A stretch of 64,000 bases of DNA from Odiellus spinosus (lineage: Eukaryota; Arthropoda; Arachnida; Opiliones; Phalangiidae), in NCBI GenBank assembly GCA_963920705.1, contig OY987240.1, positions 4,945,426 to 5,009,425 of the forward strand, written 5' to 3'. The notes below the pieces were generated by a model. The model saw nothing but the letters and a program-made list of their open reading frames with translations. It ran no database searches and was not told the origin of the DNA. Below, piece after piece: positions 46,050 to 57,177 of the stretch (positions are counted from its first letter, which is position 1; each line of letters starts with the position of its first letter). Made by a program: the position numbers and the translations under genes.

Positions 46050-46904
46050 CAAGCTCTTTGAGGATGAAGAGATTTTTTTCTTGTTGTTGTGTTGTTTTAT
46101 TCATCTTCCAAAAGTTAAGACCCGTTTTGTGGTAAAAGATTCAGGAAAGTAATCTGAAACCTCCGATTTTTGGCATAGAATCAAAAGACGTCACACCTTT
46201 GGGAGGGAAGTGCATGCGCTTAGAACCATAGTAGTAGTGGAAAGAAACGTGATACATCCTCATTCTGCCAAACCTTAAACCCAACAATACCTTGCATGGA
46301 CTAAGCAATAACAGGTATAGTCTTTGACATGGTTGTTAAAACTAGGTGAGGTCATTATTCATGCAGTATCGTTACTAGAAACATGACATAGTGGCTGGCA
46401 GGGTGTGAAGTATACAACTATTATATATAAGCTAAGTTATATAATCATAAATTTCATGTTTTCTGATGATTCAGCGTCTTTGAAATGAAAGTTAGGCCTG
46501 TTCTTTGCGTAACAACCCGTTTTTTAAGCCTAATTTCCTATTTGAAACTAATATTTTCATTACCAACATCTTCCTTGGTGCTACTTTGAGGCAAAATAGG
46601 TGACTATAGATTGTGCTGGTCCCATCCATTTGACTTTGTTGGCTACAAGTATACCAGCAATTACTAGAGCATCATCTTCGGCTTCTGCCAATTTATGGTA
46701 ACATTGCTTCTCATTTCCTTGTATCTAGGTACATTATTTGGTACGCTAAAGATTGCCTTTTGGTGTTGTTTATAGATTACATCTGCCTAGCAATTACTAT
46801 TGACAATATTGGACATTCCGTTACTTCTTTTAAAGGGAGAATGCAAGGGTGAAACAACTTATTTTTTATCGATTAAGAATGATAAAATAATGAGACAAAA
46901 CGGG
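46050..46904. other. No recognised gene
   Basis: AT-rich. Would be 3' flank of the preceding exon. Confidence 0.4.
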
Positions 46905-47582
46905 AGTTTTTTACAATATCTCCACCACCCAATATAGACAAAAAAAAAAAAAATACCAATAGCTTCGCTGAATTAAACGCTATCCAACGCAAGAAAAATT
47001 ATTCACAGGAAATGAAAAAAAAAAAAAAAAAAAGTTAGGATGTGTTAGGTTAGTTTAGGGGGTGTTTTTTACCATAGCTGTACTACCTTTTTTTTTTTTT
47101 TTTTTTTTTTAATAATATAAAAGAAGATAAAAATAATGGTGAAAAAGATTTTCACCGGAAATCATTATTAAGAAAATTATATATTTTTTTTCTTTTTTTT
47201 TTTTTTTTTTCTATTCAAAAGTATAAGGGATGATTATCAGGGACGGAAATAAGAAATTGTTTTTATTGGACAAATGTCCAGTAACCCCCCTTAAAAATTC
47301 AAAAGTTATCGGACATTTAACAAAATTACCGGACAATGCTACATTTCCTGTATTGAAAAGTACTTTTTTTATCGGACATTTGGAAAATTTATCGGACAAG
47401 TGACCACTGACTTGTGCTTATTTCCGTCCCTGATGATTATAGTTTGAGTCGGATCAGTCGTAAGATGCATAAACAAGATGGTCAAGCCCATAGGAATAGC
47501 TAGACCCATGACATTGTAAAAGAGGCTGAAAAGAACCTTGAACAATTTGAAAGGCGTTTCGAGATTCCTTTAAACACGAAGT

Positions 47583-48219
47583 TTTTCAAATCATGTTTTT
47601 CAAATCATGTTTTTCAAATCATGTTTTTCAAATCATGTTTTTCAAATCATGTTTTTCAAATCATGTTTTTCAAATCATGTTTTTCAAATCATGTTTTTCA
47701 AATCATGTTTTTCAAATCATGTTTTTCAAATCATGTTTTTCAAATCATGTTTTTCAAATCATGTTTTTCAAATCATGTTTTTCAAATCATGTTTTTCAAA
47801 TCATGTTTTTCAAATCATGTTTTTCAAATCATGTTTTTCAAATCATGTTTTTCAAATCATGTTTTTCAAATCATGTTTTTCAAATCATGTTTTTCAAATC
47901 ATGTTTTTCAAATCATGTTTTTCAAATCATGTTTTTCAAATCATGTTTTTCAAATCATGTTTTTCAAATCATGTTTTTCAAATCATGTTTTTCAAATCAT
48001 GTTTTTCAAATCATGTTTTTCAAATCATGTTTTTCAAATCATGTTTTTCAAATCATGTTTTTCAAATCATGTTTTTCAAATCATGTTTTTCAAATCATGT
48101 TTTTCAAATCATGTTTTTCAAATCATGTTTTTCAAATCATGTTTTTCAAATCATGTTTTTCAAATCATGTTTTTCAAATCATGTTTTTCAAATCATGTTT
48201 TTCAAATCATGTTTTTCAA
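47583..48219. repeat. 14-bp satellite, about 45 virtually identical copies
   Basis: Unit TTTTTCAAATCATG repeated head to tail with no visible variation. Since 14 is not a multiple of 3 and the unit has no stop, all plus frames read through (MFFKSCFSNHVFQI). The frames are artefacts. The array ends abruptly at CAACTTGGC. Confidence 0.97.
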
Positions 48220-48223
48220 CTTG

Positions 48224-48815
48224 GCTACCTGTGAACGCGTCTTTATATCTTATCTTTATTAATTTATCTTGGATACTCGTGTGAAAGCGGCTTTATATCT
48301 AATCGTTATGTATTTATCTTGGATACCCGTGTGTACGCGGCCTTATATCTAATCGTTATGTATTTATCTTGGATACCCGTGTGTACGCGGCTTTATATCT
48401 AATCTTTATAAATTTATTTTGGATACACGTGTGAACGTGGCTTCATATCGAATATTTATTAATTTTTAACTTTGATACCCGTGCGAACAGGCATTTATAT
48501 ATTATCTTTGTCATTTTATCTTGGGTACTCGTGCGAACGGGACTTAATATCTATTCTTTATTAAGTCATTTTTATCTTGGAAACGCGTCTTTATATCTAT
48601 TCTTTATTAAGTAATTTTATCTTGGATACCCTGCGAACACGCCTTTATATCTAATCTTTATTAATTTTTACCTTGGATACCCTTGTGAATTCACCTTTGC
48701 ATCTAATCTTTATCGTCTTATCTTGGATACCCGTGAAAACGCACCATAATATCTAAAATTTATTAATTCATTTTATCTTGAACACCCGTGAAAACACGCC
48801 TTTATCTAATCAACC
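48224..48815. repeat. Degenerate tandem repeat, about 60-bp unit, roughly ten copies
   Basis: Unit built on ATCTTGGATACCCGTGTGAA, CGCGGCTTTATATCTAATC and TTTATTAATTTAT, diverging toward the right. It directly follows the homogeneous 14-bp array, so two arrays of very different age lie side by side. Confidence 0.85.
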
Positions 48816-49149
48816 TATAAGAAAATATTGAATATCTTCGAAAATATCTTTTATATTAAATTTAAGTTTCAGCAACATTGGTTTTTAGATTAAGTTAAAT
48901 CATTTAATCTGTTTTAATTTTAATTTAAATGAATATTACGTTTCAATTCAGTAAAAGCTATCAACTCAGAAGGCTAAAATAGACGTGAATCCAAAAGATA
49001 CTATATAAGGCGTTCATTTATCATTATAAACTAACAAGCTAGTAACGGTTGCTGCTCTTCAATGAGCTGTGGTGGATGTACGTTTACAGCATGGTAGAAG
49101 CTAATAACTGTATACGCGAATTCTATTGGAGGGTCAAGCTCCGTGGGTG

Positions 49150-49405
49150 ATGACGTCTTCTTCTGACGTCACGTACAGACAGATCCTCTTCGTGAACTAA
49201 AAGTTCACTCGGAGAGGTAAGTCGAAAGTTTTTCCTATTCGATGACGTAACAGACAGAACCTCTCCGTGAATTAAAGTTCACTCGGAGAGGTAAGGAGAC
49301 GAAAGTTTTTCGATTCGATGACGTATTTCGTCTTCTTGCAAGACGCCGACGCCATCGCCAACGCCATCGCCATCGCCAACGCCAACGCCAACGCCGACGC
49401 CGCAG
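49150..49405. repeat. GACGTC-rich hairpin repeats and a CGCCAA/CGCCAT hexamer tract
   Basis: Two copies of a hairpin, CTCTTCGTGAACTAAAAGTTCACTCGGAGAGG-type (49185-49217; 49261-49291), each followed by GAAAGTTTTTC and ATTCGATGACGTA. Then 49340-49400 is a CGCCAACGCCATCGCCGACGCC tract. No gene is evident. Confidence 0.65.
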
Positions 49406-49944
49406 TGAATATAGTAGCTAGACCCCACTAGGGTTGGGTCTAGCTAAAAACCAAAGTAAAACCATATTTCCAAATTGTGATAGAATTCTTGTAAATTAAC
49501 ACCCAAAATGTGGAGCAACAATTGTGTGTTATCAAACCAAAACTAAAAATACACCTTTTATTACCCCAAAAACGTTATGTATATAATTTTGTATCATAAA
49601 ATAACCTAACCTAACATTTCAGGTGAATAATTTTTCTTGCGTTGGATAGGGTTTAAGTCAACGAAGCTATTGGTATATATTTTTTTGTCTATACTGGGTG
49701 GTGGAGCTATTGTAAAATATGTCCGACCGACAAAACATATAAAAACTCACCAAAATTTTTTATTAATTTATAGTGAATTTCCAAAGTTACAAACGACCTG
49801 GGTTTTTTCAAAGTATGCCGCTGATCTGCCAGACAATGAAAAGCGAGTACGCGTATGTTACTGTCAGCCACTCAGAACGTTCCTTGTTTTTCTCTAATAT
49901 TTTAAGATACATATTTCTGATCTTCACCAAATTTCCTCTTCGGA

Positions 49945-49979
<35 letters not shown>

Positions 49980-50276
49980 ATGACTCAAGAAGAGACAATA
50001 AAAATGGCCCAAAGTTGTTTTCCGCAATATCAGGCAGATTTTGAAAGGTTAAAACAACATTTATCTCATTAAAGGAGTCCTTCACGGCCGTGGCGTCCCC
50101 CCCCCCCCCCTGTTTTTTCAAAAGTCGGTCTTCCAAAAATTGCCCACTGCATGTCTTTGGCGCTGCTGATTTTTGGGTTGAAATCCTTCCGCGGCCATGC
50201 GGCTTTCTAGGCAGTTTTTTTTTCCCTCTTACCTTACTCTTTCTAGGAAGCCGTTAAATTTTGATTTGTCGATAAA

Positions 50277-51733
50277 ATGGCGGTTGAGCAATGTTCGGTC
50301 TTAAACTTAGAAAATGCCCGAAAACGAAGGATTTTACAAACCAAAAGAGAAAAAACTAAAGTGTACCTTTTAGATGCTAATGAGGAATGGCATATGGAAA
50401 AAGCTAAGTGGGTTAATGTAAATCTTGGCATAAAGAATAAGTATCTTAGGGTTTTTGCCAAGGCCCAAACTGTAAGATTGGACAAAGACTGGTGCTCCTG
50501 CTGCTGTGGATATTTTCGCCAAGTTGGTAAAAAGGAAGGCTAAAGAGCCCAAATTATGGCAAAATATAAATTCTATTCCCAAAATTAACTCCTATTTCGC
50601 GCAGCACTTATTAGAGCTCCATGAAAGGTATTGCATGGAATGCTATTCTAATGAAGGTATGTACTTGTATATTCTTTAAAAAACTTGCTGTAAATGAATC
50701 ATTTGTAAATGTATCGTTGACGTCATAGAAATCTGATGCGGCAGGTATTGTACATTAACGCCTAGAAATTCTCTATCTTTATTCCAGGAGTCGTTGGGCA
50801 CGAATCTACCGCTACCAAAAGTACAGGTAACGTTTAATTTATTTGCCAGTTCGTCCATTAAGGAATCATCCGAGCGATGTAACATGTTGACGTCATCTGA
50901 AAAGATGATGCTGCAGGTATTGTATATTAACGCCTAGAAATTCTCTATCTTTATTCCAGGAGTCATTGAGCACAAATCAAATTCTACCGCTGCCAACAGT
51001 ACAGGTAACGTTTACTTTAATAGCCAAAAACTTTCTATTTGCCAGTTCAGTTCGCCCATTAAGGAATCATCTGAGCGATGTATATTGGTGACGTCATAAA
51101 AACAGGTATTGTATATTAACGCCTAGAAATTTTATCTTTTTTCCAGGAGTCATAGAGCACGAACAGAAATCAACCACTGGTAGCAGCCCAGAACTTTTTT
51201 CCTTTAGAGGAAATATTTTGGATGACAGTTTTGTGGAGGAAATTTTACCTCAAGAAGGCGATGAGGAACAAGATTCTCTGGATGTGCCCGTTCCATTTGT
51301 AAATTTAAATATCAATATTAAGAGTACAGATTAAAAAGATTCTGTCTCTGGAGCATTTTCCTAAATCGCGTTGCTGGCAGACTGTCCCCACTTCCCCTTT
51401 TTTAATCTATATACTCTTGATAATATCAGAAGTATATAATGTTTTTGTTTAAATAATTTTGTTAGGTTGACTCCAACCAACTTCCACTTTTGTCAACTCC
51501 AAAGAAAAGAGGAATGGTTTGTGACTTTAGTCCAAGTAGCTACATTGAAATGGTCACACCAAAGAGAAAGCGACTGATGACAAAGTAAAGCTTAATTTTA
51601 TATTTTATTGTTTTTAGAATTTTTAAAATTATTTTTAATTTCACATTAGCACCAATGCCGTGATGAATTTATCACCTTTTTCAAGCTGTGGCACCCCTCA
51701 TAGCAGCGTGGGAAATAAAAGTTTTAGGACATT
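50277..51733 (+). CDS. Transposase gene, 5' exons (N-terminal region)
   Basis: ATG 50277 sits in a good context (AAAATGGCG). Exons by GT-AG and phase continuity: 50277-50656, 50788-50826, 50960-51004, 51147-51298, 51466-51584, 51650-51733. The N-terminus is basic (LENARKRRILQTKREKTK). No THAP or other zinc finger is visible. Exon 1 holds a +1 frameshift between about 50475 and 50490. The second half continues in the next frame as KTGAPAAVDIFAKLVKRKAK up to the donor. Middle exons give an acidic linker (FVEEILPQEGDEEQDSLDVP), then a basic TPKRKR segment that could be a nuclear signal. The last exon leaves two bases that fit the acceptor at 57178, on the far side of the copia insertion. Role: DNA binding or regulation of the transposase, inferred only from position. 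Confidence 0.65.
50788..51160 (+). repeat. Tandemly triplicated small exon with its flanking intron
   Basis: The block TATTAACGCCTAGAAATT..TTCCAG/GAGTC occurs three times, at acceptors 50787, 50959 and 51146. Donors ACAG/GTAACG follow the first two at 50827 and 51005. The intervening introns also repeat (CATTAAGGAATCATC.GAGCGATGTA, TTGACGTCAT). Exons 50788-50826 (39 nt) and 50960-51004 (45 nt) are both phase 1-1 and encode GVVGHESTATKST and GVIEHKSNSTAANST. The third copy starts exon 51147 with GVIEHEQKSTTGS. Any copy can be skipped without frame change. Confidence 0.85.
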
Positions 51734-51758
51734 GTTAGTATATACTTTAAAGGGATAC

Positions 51759-52054
51759 TGTTGTATTTTTGTTTGGTTTCAGCATAAAAAAAATAAACGA
51801 CGACGTAATTGCAAAAAATAAACTAATTAATTTAATTGTAAAGGTTTAAGATTTGGTTATACATAACATATTAGTAAGCGCCTAACTGCTAAGGATTGAT
51901 CAGAGAAGACAAGTGTTACCTAGCTCCACAAACATAACTCAAGCTTAGCTGTAACATGTAGAGGTATGAGAGGTCACATGACCGAATGACCTTCTCTCTT
52001 ATTGGCTAACTCTCAGCTGGTCAAAGTTCAATGTATTAAAGAAAAATAACAACA
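51759..52054 (-). repeat. 3' LTR of the nested minus-strand copia element
   Basis: 296 bp, TGTTGTATTTTTG to ATAACAACA on the plus strand. The target duplication GATAC is at 51754-51758. Immediately internal, read on the minus strand, is the polypurine tract AGGGGGAG. It differs from the other LTR mainly by a 13-bp indel (ACATGTAGAGG region), so insertion is recent. Confidence 0.95.
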
Positions 52055-52192
52055 CTCCCCCTACATTGAACTCTCACGGTATTTACTAGATAAATTTAGA
52101 TTAAACAATACCTATATAAATCAAATATAAATTAAAAACAATACCTATGTTACAAATTAAATTTTCAATTGAACTAATGCCTGTGTTACGAG

Positions 52193-55100
52193 TTAATTCA
52201 AATTCAACATTTCTACACAATGTTCTAGATTTTGTTTTTGTAAGATCTTTGTAAATATGTCCGCGACATTGTCTTTAGATGCGATAAATCTTAATTCAAA
52301 CAAATTCTTATTAAGTTCATGTCTGATAAAATGGTACTGAATATCAATGTGCTTAGACCTTTGATTCTCTACTGTATTTCTGGCAAAGCATATCGCAGAT
52401 TGGTTGTCACAAAGAATTGTTGGTTTGGTTAAGTCGATATTAAAACCTTTCAATTCTTCGAATAAAGGTGAAAACCATAACAGTTCTTTAACTGCTTCCG
52501 CCATCGCGACGTATTCCGCTTCCATTGTTGAAAGTGAAATTGATTTTTGTTTGAGGGAACGCCACGTTATTGGTGATTCTCCCAGATATGTCACATAACC
52601 ACTAATTGACTTTCGCGTATCCCTATCGGACGCCCAGTCGCTATCGCAGAAGATCTTTAGTTGGGGTTCTTCGGTTTTTCTATAGTATAGTCCTTTCTGT
52701 GACGTTGTCAGTAGATATCTTGTCAGCTGTACCAGGTATTGCCAGTGATTATAACCTGGGTTTGAACTGAATTGTGATAACGGAACAACAGAAAATAGGA
52801 TATCCGGTCTTGTTCTTTGAGCTATATATAAGAGGCATCCAATTAGAGACCTATAAGGAAACTCTTCCATCATTCGTTTATCTTCTACCGTAGTCGGGCA
52901 ATCATGTCTAGTTAGTATGATCCCATGTTTAATTGGTAAACTGACTGGAGTTTCCATGCTTATGTTGAATTTCTTACCGATCTCTTCTACATAACTAGTT
53001 TGATGCATTTTTATTGATCCGTCTGTTTTCGTGTCGAACTGTACTCCTAATATTTTCTTTAGTGGTCCAAGACGTGTTAAGTCGTATGTTCTTGCGAGAA
53101 GATTCTACATATTAGTCATAACAGTCGCGTTTCTGGCTAATACGACAAGGTCATCTACGTAGACGAGGATTATAGATTCGAAAGGCACATAATATACGCA
53201 ATTGATCCCCATAAATTTCTTCATACCGAGTTGATGAAATGTATTGTCCAGTTCTTCAAACCAGTGTCTACCGCTTTGTTGTAAGCCATATAGCGATTTC
53301 TTTAATCGTAGACAATGTGTATCTCTGCTTGATGTTTCGAAACCCGGAATTTGGCTCATGTATATATCGCGATCAAGTTTCCCGTATAAGTAGGCGTTTT
53401 TTACGTCCATGTGTTCATGGATCCATCCTAATGACACGACGAATAAAGCTTTGAAGAATCTAATTAACGAGAAATTTACCACTGGTGCGAACGTTTCGTT
53501 GTAATCTTCTCCTTCAACTTGACTGTATCCTTTCGCAACAAGTCTGGCTCGAAATCTCGTAATTTTCCCCTCATAGTCTTTCTTTGTGGCAAAAACCCAC
53601 CTACAGCCTACTATTCGTCTATCTTTTGGTTTTGTAACTACTTCTGTTACGTCTCTCTCTTTTAATGCGTTCATTTCCTCTTCCATTGCGTTTTTCCATT
53701 CCTTACACTCAGGAGAGTTTATTGCTTCCTGGAATGTCTTTGGAATTTGTACTTCCGTATGGTAAGCCTCGTAAACCTCGTCCACATCATTTTTAGATAC
53801 TGTTGACAGTAAGAAAGTCGCAAGATTTTTCTTAGAGTAGTCCCAAGCGTCTATATCATATGGTAAATTGTTGTCGGATAAGTATTTCTTTACTTCAGGT
53901 TTTGATCGAAATACTTCCCCCTCGGGATTATAATAATATATGTCCGCTACTCCTTTTGTTTTGCCTTTTTGCCGTATTTTCACCTTTCTCGTCCAACCTT
54001 CTGGTAAATTTGGTGGTTCGGACAAATTCTCATCTTCAGCTGCGACTAACTCTTGTTCCATTACTTTCTCTGGTGTCGGTTGTTTTTGGACGCTAAGTTT
54101 AGTTGGAAATTTAATGTTTGTTTTAACTGGAGATGTAACGCTTGGTTTTACTGGAGATGGAACGCTTGTTTTTACTGGAGGTGGAACGCTTGCTTTGACT
54201 GGAGGTGGAACGCTTGCTTTGACTGGAGACTGAATATTTATACTAGATTGATCTATTTGAAGAACTTCCTCTGGTTTTACTGCGTTGACTTCTTTCAAAT
54301 ACTCGATTCCCAGTCTTTCTTCGTTAAAATCCACGTGTTTTGTTTCAATAACCTTTTTCTCACGTGGGTACCATATTCTATAACCTCGTGTCCCTCTTGC
54401 ATATCCTACTAGAATACGGGGTTTGGATCTATTATGCAGTTTACTTGTCTTTGTTGCTTGTGTAAATGAACAAACGCTAGACTTCCTATCCGTTTTAGGT
54501 GTTTTACACTTGGTTGTCCATCCATAAGAAAACTGACCGGAACCTTATCGTTGATTAATGAGTGTTTTGTTCGGTTTTTCAGGTACATTGCTGTTATTAA
54601 CAATTCGCCCCACATATATAAGGGCATCTTCCCCTCTTCTAATAAAGTTCTTGTTGTGTTAAGTAGCGTTAAATTTACTCGTTCGGCTATCCCATTCATT
54701 TCAGGAGAATACGGATTTGTTTTCTCGTGACGTATTCCATATTCATCACAGAAGTCAGTAAAGTATTTTGCACAATACTATAGCCCATTGTCTGTTCTAA
54801 TAGCTTTTATTTTTCGTCCAGTTTGTAGTTCGACAGAGTTTTTAAATCTTTTAAAATACGATAAGACTTCATCCTTGGTTTTTATAACGTAGAGCCATAT
54901 ATGCCTACTAAAATCGTCAATAAAAGTCACGAAATATCGTGCGCCGCCCATTGACTTGATTTTTGACGGGCCCCATACATCGGAATGGACGAGATCTAAT
55001 AATCCTGTACTTTTGATTTCTCCAATACCCTTATGTGATTTTTTCTTGCTTTTACTGAGTTTACAAGATGTACAATTGGTTAAGCTTCCAGTTATTGATC

Positions 55101-56502
55101 CAAAACCATGTAACATCTTATTTTTAGCTAAATATTGAATATCACTCTCGTTAATATGTCCAAGACGCTGATGCCATAAATCAATATTACCTTCTTCAGT
55201 CTTCCCGGATGTATGCGCTTCTGGTTTACAAGAGGTAATCTCCCTTTCTTCCTCTTCCGCTTTAGTAAGTATCATTGCGTGTTGAAGTGTGTAAAAATTA
55301 TCTTGCGTTAATTTTGCGTGAAATGCATATTTCCCTCGTTCATCGTAGATCGTATAAGTAGAATTAGCTATAACACCCTTATAATTAGCTTGATCTATTA
55401 GTCTAGCTGATATAAGATTTTTCTTCATTTTTGGCGTATATAGTACATTCTTCAATAGATATATTTGTCCATTTCTTCCTCCTATTTGAAATCTTATGTT
55501 ACCTCTTCCTTCGATCGCTATTTTCCCTTCTCCGCAGGTTGCATTTGCTTCATAAGGTTTGAATGTCACAAAATAATCCTTTTGATGACAAAAATGATGC
55601 GTAGCCGCAGAATCAATTATAAAATCATCACTTTTCTGAGGTAATGTATTATCGGTAATACAGAACCCTGCTGTATTTTCTCCTTTCTTTCTACGATCTC
55701 GTGGTTCCATTTTATTTCTGGATGATTTTGATTTTGAGCATTCGTAGGCCTTATGGCCAGGTTTACCACAGTTCCAACATACTATATTTGCGGTTTGTTT
55801 TTCTTGTCGTTCGTTATTACCTGTACGTGTATGATTTCGCTGATATCTTCCACCTTGGTTCTGTCGTTTTTGAACCATAAAGGCGTCTTTCCTCTGATCA
55901 TCTTCTTCCCGTTGGTGAAGTCTGCCATATTCTGCCATGAGGGTCTTTTGTATATTTGCTGCATTAAAGTGTGCATCATCAAAATGGTATATCTGTTGCA
56001 CTATGGCATCATAACTGCTTGGCAGCTGGCTAATTAGTTGATACGACACATCCTTGTCAGCAATAATTTCACCCGCTTCCCTTAATTGTCGTTTAATATT
56101 CTGCAATCTACCGATAAACAATGGAATAGTTTCCTCTGGTCTGCATGATATTGTGTAAAACTCTCTACGTAATGATGCAATTCTTGCTCTTGATATTGGG
56201 TAGAAGTTGTCTTTTAATGCAGTCCAGGCTTCACTAGATGTAGTTGCTTCTCCAATTAAATCTCGTATATCTTCACTGATTGAAAGAGCAATGATAGAGT
56301 ATGCCAAGGCTTCACGTAACTTGTACTTATTTACTACATCGGTTGTCGCGTCTGCTGCTGGAATTGATTCGGTTTGATTTACGATTTCCCAAACGCCTTT
56401 TTCTTTGAGCCTTACTTCTGTTTCATAACGCCACGTTTTATAATTATCGTCAGTCAACTTTGCGGTTTGCGTTATGTACATTTGTCCAGTATTAGACGCC
56501 AT
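52193..56502 (-). pseudogene. Copia gag-pol of the nested element, three lesions
   Basis: Starts ATG 56502 (MASNTGQMYITQTAKLTDDN). Order: gag with CWNCGKPGHKAYEC knuckle, protease with DSAATHHFC, pre-integrase LWHQRLGHINE, integrase (HSDVWGP, RTDNGL, NGIAERVNLT), RT (DVKNAYLYG, YVDDL), RNase H (CDSDWASDRDT, STMEAEYVAM, SKHIDIQYH), ending about 52193. Lesions: an in-frame TAG near 54779 directly after the integrase DNGL motif, a single-base frameshift near 54450, and an in-frame TAG near 53102 in RT. A Pro/Val-rich repeat (SPVKASVPPPVK type) lies around 54090-54240. It is clearly related to the copia at 1-3904, of the same family or subfamily, but that copy is unbroken. Confidence 0.95.
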
Positions 56503-56570
56503 CTTGAATTGCCGACGTTTCGCGAATCACGTACGCGTACAAGTTAAACTCAAGTCCGCCGAATCACAAA

Positions 56571-56587
56571 ACCACGCTCTGCTACCA
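56571..56587 (-). other. Primer-binding site of the nested copia
   Basis: Directly inside the 5' LTR, read on the minus strand, is TGGTAGCAGAGCGTGG. Its first 11 bases pair with CTCTGCTACCA, the 3' end of metazoan initiator tRNA-Met, a usual primer for copia elements. Later bases diverge from that tRNA. Confidence 0.65.
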
Positions 56588-56870
56588 TGTTGTATTTTTG
56601 TTTGGTTTCAGCATAAAAAAAATAAACGACGACGTAATTGCAAAAAATAAACTAATTAATTTAATTGTAAAGGTTTAAGATTTGGTTATACATAACATAT
56701 TAGTAAGCGCCTAACTGCTAAGGATTGATCAGAGAAGACAAGTGTTACCTAGCTCCACAAACATAACTCAAGCTTAGCTGTATGAGAGGTCACATGACCG
56801 AATGACCTTCTCTCTTATTGGCTAACTCTCAGCTGGTCAAAGTTCAATGTATTAAAGAAAAATAACAACA
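56588..56870 (-). repeat. 5' LTR of the nested copia element
   Basis: 283 bp, same termini as 51759-52054, followed by the target duplication GATAC (56871-56875). The five-base duplication proves that 51759-56870 entered as a unit. Confidence 0.95.
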
Positions 56871-57177
56871 GATACCATACAATGAGAAAAGTCAATTTTA
56901 ATCAAATAAAGTACACTTGCAACCTGTTTTGATTCGGCCCTCGTCTCGCGCCAACGCGTGAATTTCCTTTTCAAGAATGAAAGAAATCTCGAAGGAGCCG
57001 GCACGCGCGTGACGTCATTTTTACGATTGAACTTACTCTCGCCATAGGCCTGAATTGAGACAGGTTCCATGTGTACTTTAAAGGGGCTTTAAAAATCGCT
57101 GATAGTCACTTTAATTTAATTTTAAATAATTTCCTATTAAATTAAAATGTTGTACTTCAAAGCGCTACTACTGGCAG

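Larger units (their letters stand above)
46905..49725. mobile_element. Inverted-repeat structure enclosing satellites
   Basis: Left arm about 46905-47060 and right arm about 49600-49725 are inverted copies. Blocks include CTATCCAACGCAAGAAAAAT and ATTATTCAC, TACCAATAGCTTCG, and TCCACCACCCAATATAGAC or complements. The arms differ by homopolymer growth. Between them lie a 14-bp satellite, a 60-bp degenerate tandem repeat and GACGTC-rich hairpins. It could be one old transposon that hosted satellite expansion. Outer boundaries are uncertain. Confidence 0.6.

Noticed and set aside
47593..48284. Three plus-strand ORFs of 213-225 codons with MFFKSCFSNHVFQI periodicity
   Set aside because: They are produced by the 14-bp satellite in all frames. 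No protein family is indicated.
49605..49620. AACCTAACCTAAC as an arthropod-type telomere repeat (also near 21105 and 47040)
   Set aside because: Only two or three units, part of transposon arms. Too short for a telomere or interstitial telomere claim.
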